From positions 62,001 through 126,000 of the forward strand of contig JACRPF010000004.1 of the NCBI GenBank assembly GCA_016214035.1: 64,000 bases of DNA, read 5' to 3'. Positions within the stretch are counted from its first letter, which is position 1, and each line of letters opens with the position of its first letter. The position numbers and the translations under genes are program-made. Under the pieces are notes generated by a model. The model was not told the DNA's origin. It searched no databases and saw nothing but the letters and a program-made list of their open reading frames with translations. Source of the stretch: Spirochaetota bacterium (GTDB lineage Bacteria; Spirochaetota; Brachyspiria; Brachyspirales; JACRPF01). This document shows, piece by piece, positions 9,471 to 18,670 of this stretch.

Positions 9471-10466
9471 CTGCTTACGATATTCCTGTAAATGTTTCTC
9501 TATCGTCGCATAAAATGTTTTAGAGAAAGCCTTGCTGTTGCCGGTCATGTACGTGTTCAAGGCGGTCTTGAATTCGCTTTCCCATTCCGCGGTGTCTTTC
9601 GCATTCACTGCATTGATTGATAATCCGTATTTCTTCATGGTATCGATAGCCTTACCCTCAAGCCCGGCGATATCCCGGTTGAGTTTGATCTCGGCTGCAC
9701 GCGACAGCCTCATGAGTTCGGGGCGATACGCCTCGGGTATCTGGTTCCATGCCGCCTGGGAGAAAACGATGCCGCCGATGAACGGGGATATTTTGAGTTC
9801 GGACATATTGTTTGCCAGGCCGAACCACTGATAGGCGGCGGTGGCGATGGGGCTTGAGTAGAACGCTTCGATCATATTGGCGTTCAGCTTCGACATGATC
9901 TCGGTTGACGACGTGCGTATGGAGTTGAACCCCACCTGTTTCCAGACGTCGGCAAGATCGTTGTCGCTGACGCCGAGCTTCATGGCCTTAAGATCGGCGG
10001 GTGTATGTATCGGCTTTCTGGTGAAAAAATAAATCCATCCGCCTTTCGACCAGGCGATGACCTTGAACTTGCGTGACTCGATATCGGCTTCCATGCCTGC
10101 TCTGGTCTTCCCCATGACATAATCCAGTTCCGCGTCGTTCTGGATGAGGAACGGCGCGCTCAATGTAAAAACATCGGCGGATATTTCGCCGAGACCTACC
10201 GAGGTGAACACGCCGCCCTGCAGCTGCCCTATCCTGATCTTCCTGAGCATATCCTGTTCATCCCCGGTTATACCGCCGTGATAGAACTTCAGCACTACCT
10301 GTCCGCTGCTCAGCTTTGACAGGTCGGCGGCAAGCTGATTGAGCGTCTGCCCCCACGGGGACTGTTCCGGGGCGATGGACGCGATCTTCAGCGTGACCGG
10401 ATATATCGTCACCGCAGACAGCATTGCAACGGCGATTGTGGCGAAAACTCGTGCTAGTGCATTCAT
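9462..10466 (-). CDS. dctP: TRAP transporter substrate-binding protein (DctP family)
   Basis: 334 aa periplasmic solute receptor of a tripartite ATP-independent transporter. A signal peptide (MNALARVFATIAVAMLSAVT) is followed by the DctP core: LKIASIAPEQSPWGQTLNQL, LKFYHGGITGDEQDM, and FYSSPIATAAYQWFGLANNM with the substrate-contacting region. GAGGAG lies seven bases before the ATG. With the adjacent TatT-like gene this is the P-component of a TPR-associated TRAP (TPAT) system. It has its own strong promoter in the 84-base gap after tatT, so receptor and TatT can be made in different amounts. The ligand is unknown; family members bind organic acids, and TPAT ligands are thought to be hydrophobic. 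Confidence 0.9.
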   Translation of the reverse strand: MNALARVFATIAVAMLSAVTIYPVTLKIASIAPEQSPWGQTLNQLAADLSKLSSGQVVLKFYHGGITGDEQDMLRKIRIGQLQGGVFTSVGLGEISADVFTLSAPFLIQNDAELDYVMGKTRAGMEADIESRKFKVIAWSKGGWIYFFTRKPIHTPADLKAMKLGVSDNDLADVWKQVGFNSIRTSSTEIMSKLNANMIEAFYSSPIATAAYQWFGLANNMSELKISPFIGGIVFSQAAWNQIPEAYRPELMRLSRAAEIKLNRDIAGLEGKAIDTMKKYGLSINAVNAKDTAEWESEFKTALNTYMTGNSKAFSKTFYATIEKHLQEYRKQKK

Positions 10467-10498
10467 GGAATAACTCCTCGTGGTTGATCAATACTTCA

Positions 10499-10526
10499 AT
10501 TTTATCATGCTTCTGATATATGTCAA
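10499..10526 (-). promoter_or_regulatory. Promoter of dctP
   Basis: Minus-strand TTGACA (10521-10526, perfect), 16-bp spacer, TAAAAT (10499-10504). A small AACCG/CGGTT hairpin followed by five T's lies between the tatT stop and this promoter and may attenuate read-through. Confidence 0.75.
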
Positions 10527-10550
10527 AAACCTGAAACCGGAGTTACGGTT

Positions 10551-11528
10551 CTATTTCTTTGCGGGTGCGGCGTCTTTATTCGCGTCCCCGTCATCGATGA
10601 GAAAATATTCGCCGGCATTCTTCATGAGAAAATGCGCTTTACGGATAGAGATGATATTTGCAAGCCGGTTGGAGATGTTTTTATCAGGATTCACCTCGGC
10701 TGCGGTAGTCAGCATGTTTGTATAGAGTACGTAATCCTGCGCCGGAATAGCGATGGACGTTGCCATAGCCACATACGGAGATGCGCTCGTTCCTTTGGAG
10801 ACATTGGTCGCTTTGATGAAATACGACCGTGCAAGGTCCTTGCTGCCGCCGAGTGCCGCGGGGAGACCGCCGTAGAACGAGATGAAAAAATCGTAGATAG
10901 TCCCGTTATTGTAGTCCGGCCAGAGTTCCTCGGCGCGTTTCATCATTGCCGCCGCACGGGGTACGGACATCGATAATCCGAGATCGAACGAATCGAGCGA
11001 AAACGCCGCAACCCAGCCGGCGGAGCACCAGTAGAGGGCCGTCACGTCGTCGCGGTTCATGCGTTTGAGGATCGCGTCGAATTTTGTACCCTGATCGATG
11101 GGTATGGCGTTGGTAAGACCGTTATATTTCAGCTCAAGCGCCGTGAGCACCATGTCCCTGCCCCTCAGGTACAGATTTTTAGAACGCTTCAGCATGGCAT
11201 CCTTTTTTTCGAAGTCTTCCATGGGGAGCATTGCTGCCGGTCCCTGCACGAACGCGTTGGCATACATGATATAATAACTTCCGTTCGCGATGAGCAGTTT
11301 CTGGTGGTCCGGGGCGGAGGCGAGCAGCGAGTCGTAGAGCTTCAACGCAAAGGGTATGGCGTCGCCCACCAGTTCGGGGTCATCCTCTCCGGTGAACGTC
11401 GTACCGGTGCTTGCGGTAAGAGCATCGGCAACACCGCGTACGACAAGCCCCGCGCATGATGTGGTTGCCAGGAACGAGACAGCGAGCATTACTGCAGTCA
11501 TTATGTGTTTCATTAGCTTGATGTTCAT
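10551..11528 (-). CDS. tatT: TatT-like TPR lipoprotein of a TRAP transporter
   Basis: 325 aa. The N-terminus MNIKLMKHIMTAVMLAVSFL leads to a lipobox ending ATTSC, so the mature protein is a lipoprotein. The body is alpha-helical with degenerate TPRs and matches the TRAP-associated T-component family typified by T. pallidum Tp0956 (TatT): LLIANGSYYIMYANAFVQGP, ALYWCSAGWVAAFSLDSFDL, and the ELWPDYNNGTIYDFF stretch. Family members form trimers and dock onto the P-subunit. It lies directly upstream of dctP and divergent from dctQM, completing a TPAT transporter. GGGAG is eight bases before the ATG. Confidence 0.85.
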   Translation of the reverse strand: MNIKLMKHIMTAVMLAVSFLATTSCAGLVVRGVADALTASTGTTFTGEDDPELVGDAIPFALKLYDSLLASAPDHQKLLIANGSYYIMYANAFVQGPAAMLPMEDFEKKDAMLKRSKNLYLRGRDMVLTALELKYNGLTNAIPIDQGTKFDAILKRMNRDDVTALYWCSAGWVAAFSLDSFDLGLSMSVPRAAAMMKRAEELWPDYNNGTIYDFFISFYGGLPAALGGSKDLARSYFIKATNVSKGTSASPYVAMATSIAIPAQDYVLYTNMLTTAAEVNPDKNISNRLANIISIRKAHFLMKNAGEYFLIDDGDANKDAAPAKK

Positions 11529-11583
11529 TTCTTTTTCTCCCTAATAGATAATGGTTACTTTCTCTTTGCGAAACATGTGCTAC

Positions 11584-11612
11584 AGTATAGTACGACATCA
11601 TCATCCCGTCAA
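11584..11612 (-). promoter_or_regulatory. Promoter of tatT
   Basis: Minus-strand TTGACG (11607-11612), 17-bp spacer, TATACT (11584-11589), in the divergent tatT/dctQM intergenic region. Confidence 0.75.
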
Positions 11613-11657
11613 TGCATGCGGCTGCAGATACTATTACACCAGGGAATGGGAATGTCC

Positions 11658-11686
11658 TTGTTTTTATCACTGATTTGTAATAAAAT
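11658..11686 (+). promoter_or_regulatory. Promoter of dctQM
   Basis: TTGTTT (11658-11663), 17-bp spacer, TAAAAT (11681-11686), with AAGGAG at 11702. Transcription would begin near 11693, downstream of the ATGs at 11577 and 11649, which excludes both as starts. Confidence 0.7.
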
Positions 11687-11714
11687 GATTGAGCATTTCG
11701 CAAGGAGATTGCAC

Positions 11715-13628
11715 GTGGAAAATACCGCCGCATTGAAGCCGAACCGGCCGACACTTGGTTTTCTTCACAGCCTTGAAGATATAATCTTTTCGATGTTTTT
11801 TGTCATCCTTACGGTCATTCCGGTTGTTGAAGTCATCCTCAGAGTCTTCTTTAAATCCGGGATTCCGTCCGGTTCCGACTATATCGAGCACCTCGTGCTG
11901 GTGGTGACTTTCCTCGGCGGGATGATAACCTCCCGTGAAAAGGAACATCTCGGCATCAATGCAGCCATACATTCGCTCAAAGGTACGCCGGAAAAAATCG
12001 TCCGGACGGGTGTTCAGTTCATATCGGCCGGTATCATGACCGCGTTTGCGTGGAGCTCACTGTCGCTCCAGGTGACGGGCTATTCGCCCACGGAAATGGT
12101 GGGCATCATCCCCATGCAGATCATCGTTGCGGTAATGCCCGCGGGCTTTTTTGCCATGTCGCTCCGGTCCATCGCACTGGCGCCGAAAGGCATTGTGCCC
12201 CGGCTGGTGGTCATCACAGGGATACTCTTCGGTACATTCATCGGTCTTCCCACGATCGGCAATTTTATCGGCACTTTCAGCTCCGGGGCTTCCGCGGTCA
12301 TTTCAGGAATGCTTCCTGCCTGGACCGCAGCGGTCAACCTGTTGTATCTGCCGCTCATCATTTTCCTCGTCATCGCCGGGATATTCGGATTGCCGCTGTT
12401 CGCCGTGCTCGGCGGTATCGCGTACATCCTCTTCGCACATTCCGGCGGATCGCTGGAAGTGGTCGCCAATCAGGCGTATACCATGCTGACGCATGGCACG
12501 ATTCCGGCGATAGCGCTCTTCACCCTTGCCGGATTTCTCCTGTCGGAGAGCAAGGCAGGCGAACGTCTCGTACGGCTGCTGATGGCCGTCATGGGATGGA
12601 TGCCGGGAGGGCTTGTCATAGCGACGGTGATGGCGATGACGCTCTTCACCACATTCACCGGCGCATCCGATGTGACGATACTGTCGCTCGGCGGAGTGCT
12701 CTGGGTCATCCTCGCCAAAAGCGGCAAGTACAAGGACAGTTTCAACAGCGGCCTCCTTACCGGTTCCGGAATGATAGGCCAGATGTTCCCGCCGAGCCTC
12801 GCGGTGATACTCTACAGCACCATCGCCGGGGTCAGTGTCCTCAAGATGTTCATCGGCGCGCTCCTGCCGGGAATTCTCCTGGTGCTCGGCGTAACGATAG
12901 CGGGGGTTGTTCTTGCCAGGATGAACCTCAGGAAAGACGGCGAGAAGCATGACATCACTCCGTTTAATATCAGGGAAGCGCTGAGCGCTATCAAGGGAAC
13001 AATCGGGGAACTGCTGCTCCCGGTATTCATTATCGCCGGGTATTTCTCGGGGCTCATGACGATTGTTGAGACCGGCGCATTCGCCGCCGTCTATACATTC
13101 GTGCTCGAAACAATTATCCACCGTGAACTGAACCTCAAGGGTCTACACCGCGCCGTTATTAAAAGCGCATCCATCATCGGCGCCGTGCTCATCGTTCTCG
13201 GTCTTTCCTATGCACTGACCTACTTTATCGTAGACGCCAACATCCCGGTACAGCTCACCGATTTCCTCAAGACGCATATCCATTCGAAATATCTGTTCCT
13301 TCTGCTGATGAACATCACGCTGCTTATCGCCGGCTGTGTCATGGGGATGTTCAGCGCGATCATGGTCCTCGTACCGCTTATCATTCCGGTGGGGCTTGCG
13401 TTCGGTGTGCATCCCGTTCACCTGGGCGTGATCTTCCTCTTCAATCTGGAAATAGGGTTCCTCATCCCGCCGGTGGGGTTGAATCTGTTTATGGCGTCAA
13501 GCCGTTTCGAGCGGCCGGTGGTCAAGATCTACCGGGATATTCTGCCGTTCCTGGCCGTGCAGCTCGTCCTGCTTCTCATCATCACGTATGTTCCCTGGTT
13601 CTCCACGGTACTGCTCGGCTCAAAATGA
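11715..13628 (+). CDS. dctQM: TRAP transporter fused membrane subunits (DctQ-DctM)
   Basis: 637 aa from a GTG start. AAGGAG sits seven bases upstream of that codon and the promoter lies at 11658-11686, so the longer frame beginning at 11577 is an artefact. Residues ~1-165 are the four-helix DctQ part (FSMFFVILTVIPVVEVILRV, HLVLVVTFLGGMITSREKEH). The rest is the multi-helix DctM permease with TLAGFLLSESKAGERL, LFTTFTGASDVTILSLGGVL and the IPPVGLNLFMASS end. It uses an ion gradient to import the ligand delivered by DctP. Q-M fusion is common in the family. Confidence 0.93.
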   Translation: MENTAALKPNRPTLGFLHSLEDIIFSMFFVILTVIPVVEVILRVFFKSGIPSGSDYIEHLVLVVTFLGGMITSREKEHLGINAAIHSLKGTPEKIVRTGVQFISAGIMTAFAWSSLSLQVTGYSPTEMVGIIPMQIIVAVMPAGFFAMSLRSIALAPKGIVPRLVVITGILFGTFIGLPTIGNFIGTFSSGASAVISGMLPAWTAAVNLLYLPLIIFLVIAGIFGLPLFAVLGGIAYILFAHSGGSLEVVANQAYTMLTHGTIPAIALFTLAGFLLSESKAGERLVRLLMAVMGWMPGGLVIATVMAMTLFTTFTGASDVTILSLGGVLWVILAKSGKYKDSFNSGLLTGSGMIGQMFPPSLAVILYSTIAGVSVLKMFIGALLPGILLVLGVTIAGVVLARMNLRKDGEKHDITPFNIREALSAIKGTIGELLLPVFIIAGYFSGLMTIVETGAFAAVYTFVLETIIHRELNLKGLHRAVIKSASIIGAVLIVLGLSYALTYFIVDANIPVQLTDFLKTHIHSKYLFLLLMNITLLIAGCVMGMFSAIMVLVPLIIPVGLAFGVHPVHLGVIFLFNLEIGFLIPPVGLNLFMASSRFERPVVKIYRDILPFLAVQLVLLLIITYVPWFSTVLLGSK

Positions 13629-13640
13629 CGGCATGTAGAC

Positions 13641-13667
13641 GACGGGCATGAGCTTGCACCGCCCGTC
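13641..13667 (+). other. Hairpin after dctQM
   Basis: GACGGGC (13641-13647) and GCCCGTC (13661-13667) form a seven-pair stem between the convergent dctQM and GH78 genes. No T-run follows, so it is not a classical intrinsic terminator. A second small CCGGG/CCCGG stem follows. Confidence 0.45.
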
Positions 13668-13695
13668 ACGATATCCCGGGTGATCGCCCGGACCG

Positions 13696-16131
13696 TCAGC
13701 GTTTTGCCCTTTTCCGCCGCGGAGAGAACGTATTTTTTCCCGCTGCAAGGGGAAAACGCTTTCCGTCATACTGCAGCTCACCATTCATGCCTGCGGGAAG
13801 CGTCACCGTTCCCGACATACCGTCAATAAACGAAAGATCGAACGCGATATGTTTCCTGCGCACGGGCATCTTTCCCGATATCGCCGTAAGCGTTCCGGGC
13901 TGCGGCCGCATAATCACCCGCTTGAAACCGAAACCATCCGGACGTATGCCGGCGATGGTGGCGAAAAAGTGATACACGGGATGCGCTCCCCACGCATGGC
14001 AATCCGAACGCGTATTGCCGGGGGCTTCGAAGGTGGTTGAGAATCCTTTCACCGGCAGTGTTTCCCAGATGGCCAGCCGCTCCAGTATCGCATCGGCCCT
14101 GCCTACAGCCCCGAAAGCCTCAAAAAGATAATGCGAGAAATAAATGGTTGCGCGTGACAGTTCCTGTTGCTGCAGCATGCGGTTGATAAGTTTCTTTGCC
14201 GCAGCACCGATGACCGCCCCTGACAGGACAGCAAGACACTGCGCGTGTTCGGAGTATTCACGATGCTTCAGATCGTCGGCAAACAGTCCGGTGTTATCAT
14301 CATAAAAATGGCTGCGCACCGACTTTGCAAGCGCTGCCGCGTCACGCAGATACCGTTGTGCGAGGAGCGGCTCGCCGTATGACGTTTCAAGTTCGGCTGC
14401 CTTCCGCAATGTGTAGATCAGATGCAGCGCCAGTATCGACGAAAAACCGCCGCGCGCGGACGTGCCTCCGGACGGAATACCCGCCTTCCATGCTGGCACC
14501 CAGTCCACGAAATTCCATCCATCGGGACACGACACAAGCCCGTTCTGTGCGCGGCATGAAAGCCAGTGTTCCAGCACCGCTCTCGTTCCGAGCATACGCT
14601 CCCGCACAAACGTCACATCGTCTCGCCACACGGCGAAATCATGAACCATCGCTATCCACCAGAGCGAGAACGGCGGTATCACCTGCATGGTGCGTGTGGG
14701 ATACCGGGAGAACGTGAGCCCCGACGGCAGCCGCGAGTAATCGAACAGCTCCATGCATTTTCGCGCAAGCCGCTCCTCGTCGGCGGACACATAGGCCACG
14801 AGCGACTGCAGCCGTGTGTCGCCCGCATAGTTCAAGCGCTCATAATACGGACAGTCCATGCTCGTATCGTGCGAACACATGGCAAGCGTCCGGAGCGCTA
14901 TGGGGACAATGGGCGCAAGTTCACCGCGTGACGATTTGAATTGCGCCGAAAAACGATACGGAAAATGCGTATCGATGAACGACATCGACGTCAGCGACAG
15001 TCCATTGTCGCCGGTGACAATATGGAGTTCGACATATCGTCCGGCCTGGAACGTATGCGGCTGATATGCATACTGCTTCGGTCCGGCGGTAAATGAAAAG
15101 CCGAAGCCGAAGAAACATTTGCCGTCAACATCCCCGCGATGTCCCTTATCGGAAGTCCGTTTGGATGCCGAGGCATCATACATGAAAAGCGATTCCGCCC
15201 AGTTCACGCGGACGGATGCGCCCGCGCCGGAGCAGTCTATCACCGGATATGCGCAATAATAATTATTCAGGTCGATGATGACGCGCCGGGACGTATGCGG
15301 CGGTATTACAACCGCGCCGTCACCGGCCATCAATTTCTGCCACTTCTGCATTTCATCGCTCAAACACTTCGACGGATCAACGGGAATTGCCGCGGTATTC
15401 CTGTCGGCGCATTCCTCCACATGACGTACCGTGCCGGCATGTATCGATGCTTCATACATCGGCGGGAGTTTCGCGGCCTGCAGTATCCACCACGGCCGTG
15501 ACTCGCGGCAGTTATAGGCCAGCGCCGGTTTCTCGACTTTTTTCACCCGCAGCCACGGCCCCGACGCACCGGAATCCAGTGCGCCGTCCGTACGCGTCCC
15601 GTCAATCGACAGCTGTGCGCCGGTAGCAAAATATTGATTGTTTCGCTCGAAATCAGCGAACGCATACCCCGGACGCACCGCGTATTCCCATGCAGCGGCA
15701 CCGGTTGAGATGCGTTCATGCGCGGCACCTTCCGCATACACGAGTATCGCCGGGCGATACGAAAGCTGCGCCTCCGCCGCGGGGGCCGATGCCGCTATCC
15801 ACCACAGACGTATGACGATCATATGTTCGCCGGGATCCGATGACAGCTCATACGACTCATAGATCCAGTGCTTCAGATCAGAACGTTCGGACCCGCGGCC
15901 GGCATACAAACCGTCGACATACAGCTCATACCTTTGGTCGGCGGACAGATGCAGCCGAATCTTTTCCGCCGCCGCGCTGGTGAATGTGCAGCGGAACACC
16001 AATGCCGCGGATGTGTCCGCCTCATGATGCTCCGGCCCCACCCAGAATGCGGGCCACGCCGGTGTTTCAAACCGGTATTCGCTTTTATCCCTGAGCGGGT
16101 CTTCGGTTACAAGAATGCGCCGTATGTCCAT
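13696..16131 (-). CDS. Alpha-L-rhamnosidase-like glycoside hydrolase (GH78)
   Basis: 811 aa with no signal peptide, so probably cytoplasmic. Two beta-sandwich regions come first, including a concanavalin-like carbohydrate-binding part with LHLSADQRYELYVDGLYAGR. The (alpha/alpha)6 barrel has the family signature DCPYYERLNYAGDTRLQ (~430). The end SDCHAWGAHPVYHFFATI...AGIRPDGFGFKRV matches the GH78 C-terminal beta-sandwich. It would release terminal rhamnose from plant or microbial glycans. AAGGA is seven bases before the ATG. Its promoter faces the galK region. It ends in a short basic tail, RRKRAKR. Confidence 0.8.
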   Translation of the reverse strand: MDIRRILVTEDPLRDKSEYRFETPAWPAFWVGPEHHEADTSAALVFRCTFTSAAAEKIRLHLSADQRYELYVDGLYAGRGSERSDLKHWIYESYELSSDPGEHMIVIRLWWIAASAPAAEAQLSYRPAILVYAEGAAHERISTGAAAWEYAVRPGYAFADFERNNQYFATGAQLSIDGTRTDGALDSGASGPWLRVKKVEKPALAYNCRESRPWWILQAAKLPPMYEASIHAGTVRHVEECADRNTAAIPVDPSKCLSDEMQKWQKLMAGDGAVVIPPHTSRRVIIDLNNYYCAYPVIDCSGAGASVRVNWAESLFMYDASASKRTSDKGHRGDVDGKCFFGFGFSFTAGPKQYAYQPHTFQAGRYVELHIVTGDNGLSLTSMSFIDTHFPYRFSAQFKSSRGELAPIVPIALRTLAMCSHDTSMDCPYYERLNYAGDTRLQSLVAYVSADEERLARKCMELFDYSRLPSGLTFSRYPTRTMQVIPPFSLWWIAMVHDFAVWRDDVTFVRERMLGTRAVLEHWLSCRAQNGLVSCPDGWNFVDWVPAWKAGIPSGGTSARGGFSSILALHLIYTLRKAAELETSYGEPLLAQRYLRDAAALAKSVRSHFYDDNTGLFADDLKHREYSEHAQCLAVLSGAVIGAAAKKLINRMLQQQELSRATIYFSHYLFEAFGAVGRADAILERLAIWETLPVKGFSTTFEAPGNTRSDCHAWGAHPVYHFFATIAGIRPDGFGFKRVIMRPQPGTLTAISGKMPVRRKHIAFDLSFIDGMSGTVTLPAGMNGELQYDGKRFPLAAGKNTFSPRRKRAKR

Positions 16132-16173
16132 GATTGAGTCCTTCGCAGTTGATTACCGCATGTGCTGCATGAT

Positions 16174-16202
16174 AATGTATATACATCCCGTCCTATAAAC
16201 AA
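16174..16202 (-). promoter_or_regulatory. Promoter of the GH78 gene
   Basis: Minus-strand TTGTTT (16197-16202), 17-bp spacer, TACATT (16174-16179), 40 bases before the ATG. Confidence 0.6.
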
Positions 16203-16480
16203 GCACAATTGCGGAAAATCGTTGCACTATTTTTACATGATCCGGAAGTATTTTCCTGTCACAGGTGCAGATACAGGTTCAAGGAGGGATTGACATGCAA
16301 AAATCTACCTAAATTGACGATAATAGCCGGAAAATCATATCAATGATCAGTCAACCGGCTTGCATTTTTTCATGTTCCGTGATATCAATTCGCTGCCCGA
16401 TGGGTACAGCGGCGTATTTCAGCTTGAATTTGATGTGCACGACCGCCGCGGACATATTTTAACGGCAAGGGAGCTATACC
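16203..16480 (+). other. Intergenic region upstream of galK
   Basis: No gene-sized frame is visible. At 16281-16287 there is a perfect AAGGAGG followed seven bases later by ATG and a five-codon frame (MQKST, stop at 16309-16311). The same stretch contains TTGACA at 16290 but no matching -10. For galK the best promoter guess is TTGATG, 17 bp, CATATT ending about 20 bases before the AGGGAG ribosome-binding site; it is weak. Confidence 0.4.
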
Positions 16481-17653
16481 ATGGCCATAAAGAAAGAAAA
16501 AGTCATCGCCAAATTCAGGGAAGTCTACGGTTCCAAGGGCGATGTGAGCGTCTATTTCTCGCCCGGACGTGTCAATCTCATCGGAGAACATATCGATTAT
16601 AACGGGGGCCACGTTTTCCCCATGGCGATAGACACCGGAACCTATGTTGCCGTCCGCAAACGGCCCGATAAAAAGGTGAATTTCTGCTCATATAACTTTG
16701 ATATGAAAAAGACCATCGGTCTTGAAAAGATAGAAGCCCAACCGGATGACAACTGGATAAAATACCCCAAGGGCGTTCTCGTTGAAATGAAGAACGCAAA
16801 GTATAAACTCGCCGGTATGGACGTATTCGTATACGGCGATCTTCCCAACGGCGCGGGGTTGTCATCCTCGGCATCCCTCGAGGTGGCCTGCGCGTATGCC
16901 TTCGCGCGCACCGCCGGCAAGAAAAACCCCGACCTGGTGGCACTGTCGCTCCTCGCACAGCGGGCGGAGAACGATTTTGTGGGCGTGAAATGCGGCATCA
17001 TGGACCAGTTCGCAAGCGCCATGGGCAAAAAGAGCCACGCGATACTCCTCAATACCGAAACCATGAAATACGCGCATGTACCGCTCACCCTCACCACGCA
17101 TACCATCGTGATAGCCAACAGCAATAAAAAACGCGGCCTCGTTGACTCCGAATACAACGCGCGGCGTGCCGAATGCGAACGGGCGCTGAAAGCGATACAG
17201 GCCAAGAAAAAGGGCGTTAAATCGCTCTGCCAGCTCGGCGCGGGCGATGTGGGTCTTCTGAAAAAGGTCCTCTCCGGCAATGAACTCAAACGCGCGCGTT
17301 TTGCGGTAGAAGAAAACGCACGTGTTCTCGATTCGATGAAGGCGCTCAAGCGCGACGATATAAAGAAATTCGGCGAGTTGATGAACGCATCGCATGACGG
17401 CCTTCGCGACATGTACGAAGTAAGCTGCAAGGAGCTTGACGCGCTCGTGTCGTTCAGCCGCGAAGTACCGGGCGTGCTCGGCTCGCGAATGACCGGCGCC
17501 GGTTTCGGCGGCTGCATCGTGTCGCTCGTGCCGAAAAACAGCGTTGAACAGTACATTGAACACATCTACACGAAATACAAAGCGCTCACCAGACTTGATA
17601 CCGATGTCTACATCGTGCATCCCTCCGACGGTGTGCATGAGCTGGAAGATTAA
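16481..17653 (+). CDS. galK: Galactokinase
   Basis: 390 aa, the usual length. Phosphorylates alpha-D-galactose to galactose 1-phosphate in the Leloir pathway. The galactokinase signature GRVNLIGEHIDYNGG (~29-43), the GHMP ATP-binding motif PNGAGLSSSASLEVA (~123) and the third motif GAGFGGCIVSLV (~340) are all intact. AGGGAG lies seven bases before the ATG. galT and galE are not nearby. Galactose could come from the GH4 alpha-galactosidase encoded 16 kb away. The spacing to purE is only 10 bases, so the three genes galK-purE-ruvX are probably one transcript. Confidence 0.95.
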   Translation: MAIKKEKVIAKFREVYGSKGDVSVYFSPGRVNLIGEHIDYNGGHVFPMAIDTGTYVAVRKRPDKKVNFCSYNFDMKKTIGLEKIEAQPDDNWIKYPKGVLVEMKNAKYKLAGMDVFVYGDLPNGAGLSSSASLEVACAYAFARTAGKKNPDLVALSLLAQRAENDFVGVKCGIMDQFASAMGKKSHAILLNTETMKYAHVPLTLTTHTIVIANSNKKRGLVDSEYNARRAECERALKAIQAKKKGVKSLCQLGAGDVGLLKKVLSGNELKRARFAVEENARVLDSMKALKRDDIKKFGELMNASHDGLRDMYEVSCKELDALVSFSREVPGVLGSRMTGAGFGGCIVSLVPKNSVEQYIEHIYTKYKALTRLDTDVYIVHPSDGVHELED

Positions 17654-17663
17654 GGAGCATAGT

Positions 17664-18164
17664 ATGGCCGATGTACTCCTCATCATGGGCAGCGATTCCG
17701 ACCTTCCGGTGGTCGAGGAATGCGAGCATGTGCTCAAGGAATTCGGCGTCTCATTCTCAACACGTGTATTGAGCGCGCATCGTACCCCTGATGCCGTGAA
17801 AGACGCGGTAACAAGCGCAAAGCCATCCGGCGTGAAGGTAATCATCGGTTTTGCGGGGCTTGCGGCGCATCTTCCGGGCGTCATCGCATCGTTCACCACG
17901 CTTCCCGTCATCGGCGTTCCGCTCGCCTCACCGCCGCTCAACGGTCTCGACTCGCTCTATTCGGTAGTGCAGATGCCCGGCGGCATTCCCGTAGCCACCA
18001 TGGCCATCGGCAGCCCGGGTGCGAAAAATGCAGGCCTCTTCGCGGTATCCATCCTTGCCGTGGCAAATCCGGCACTAGCGGCCAAGCTTGTGCAATATCG
18101 CGCCACGATGCAGGACAAGGTACTTTCGCGCGACAAGACGGTACAGGCCCGCCACGCGGGATAA
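17664..18164 (+). CDS. purE: 5-(carboxyamino)imidazole ribonucleotide mutase or AIR carboxylase
   Basis: 166 aa. De novo purine synthesis, forming 4-carboxy-AIR. The start at 17664 is fixed by AAGGAG six bases upstream; the open frame extends back into galK but is not used. Motifs are MGSDSDLPVVEE, SAHRTPDAV, GLAAHLPGVIAS and SLYSVVQMPGGIPVATMAIG. The AAHLPG segment resembles class I (mutase) enzymes more than the animal type. Spirochaetes are known to have class II PurE, so the class needs an alignment. No purK is nearby. Confidence 0.93.
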   Translation: MADVLLIMGSDSDLPVVEECEHVLKEFGVSFSTRVLSAHRTPDAVKDAVTSAKPSGVKVIIGFAGLAAHLPGVIASFTTLPVIGVPLASPPLNGLDSLYSVVQMPGGIPVATMAIGSPGAKNAGLFAVSILAVANPALAAKLVQYRATMQDKVLSRDKTVQARHAG

Positions 18165-18171
18165 CAACGCT

Positions 18172-18609
18172 ATGATCCTGGGTATCGATTTCGGCAAAAA
18201 ACGCATCGGTACCGCATTGCTCAATCCAGGAACAACCATCCCCTATCCCCATGAAGTTGTCTATTTTAAAAGCAAAGCGCAGGTAATAGAACGGCTCCTT
18301 GCCATCATCGCGCGCGATAAGGTGACCACGGTGGTCTTCGGCATGCCGTATATGCACGACGGCAGCGAGAATGAATGGTGCGCCGAGATACGCTGGTACG
18401 GCGCCATCATCGCAAAAGAAGCGAAGGTAAGCGTTGTGTATGCTGACGAACGCTGCACCTCGGTGGAAGCAAACCAGATACTCCACGGGAAACAGAAATA
18501 CCGCAAAGCTGAGGTAGACAGGCTTGCCGCGGTGCTGATACTCGAAGAATACCTCAACCAGATACGGAAACAGGCGAAAAGCAGTGCTCCCGAAACACAG
18601 CAGCCGTAA
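18172..18609 (+). CDS. ruvX: RuvX/YqgF-type RNase H-fold nuclease
   Basis: 145 aa, seven bases after purE. The family acts on Holliday junctions and in 16S rRNA 5' maturation. Visible motifs are the first acidic strand LGIDFGKKRIGTALL, VVFGMPYMHDGS, YADERCTSVEAN and the final VDRLAAVLILEEYL with the last catalytic Asp. The ATG at 18172 gives the normal N-terminus; longer in-frame starts lie inside purE. There is no clear ribosome-binding site, so translation may be coupled to purE. Confidence 0.9.
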   Translation: MILGIDFGKKRIGTALLNPGTTIPYPHEVVYFKSKAQVIERLLAIIARDKVTTVVFGMPYMHDGSENEWCAEIRWYGAIIAKEAKVSVVYADERCTSVEANQILHGKQKYRKAEVDRLAAVLILEEYLNQIRKQAKSSAPETQQP

Positions 18610-18670
18610 CGTCATAACTGTAAAAGTCGAACACTTTTTGTAAGAGAATTTTCATTTTAATGTCGCTTTC

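Noticed and set aside
11577-11714. N-terminal extension of DctQM by 46 residues
   Set aside because: It lies upstream of and across the dctQM promoter; the GTG at 11715 has AAGGAG at proper spacing and gives the normal DctQ N-terminus.
12050-12952. 300-codon overlapping frame inside dctQM
   Set aside because: Arg/His-rich out-of-frame translation of a hydrophobic gene; no start signal and no motif.
16281-16311. Five-codon micro-ORF (MQKST) with a perfect AAGGAGG
   Set aside because: The ribosome-binding site is striking, but the frame is too short, has no amino-acid run like a leader peptide, and no attenuator hairpin follows before galK. Kept only as a remark on the intergenic region.
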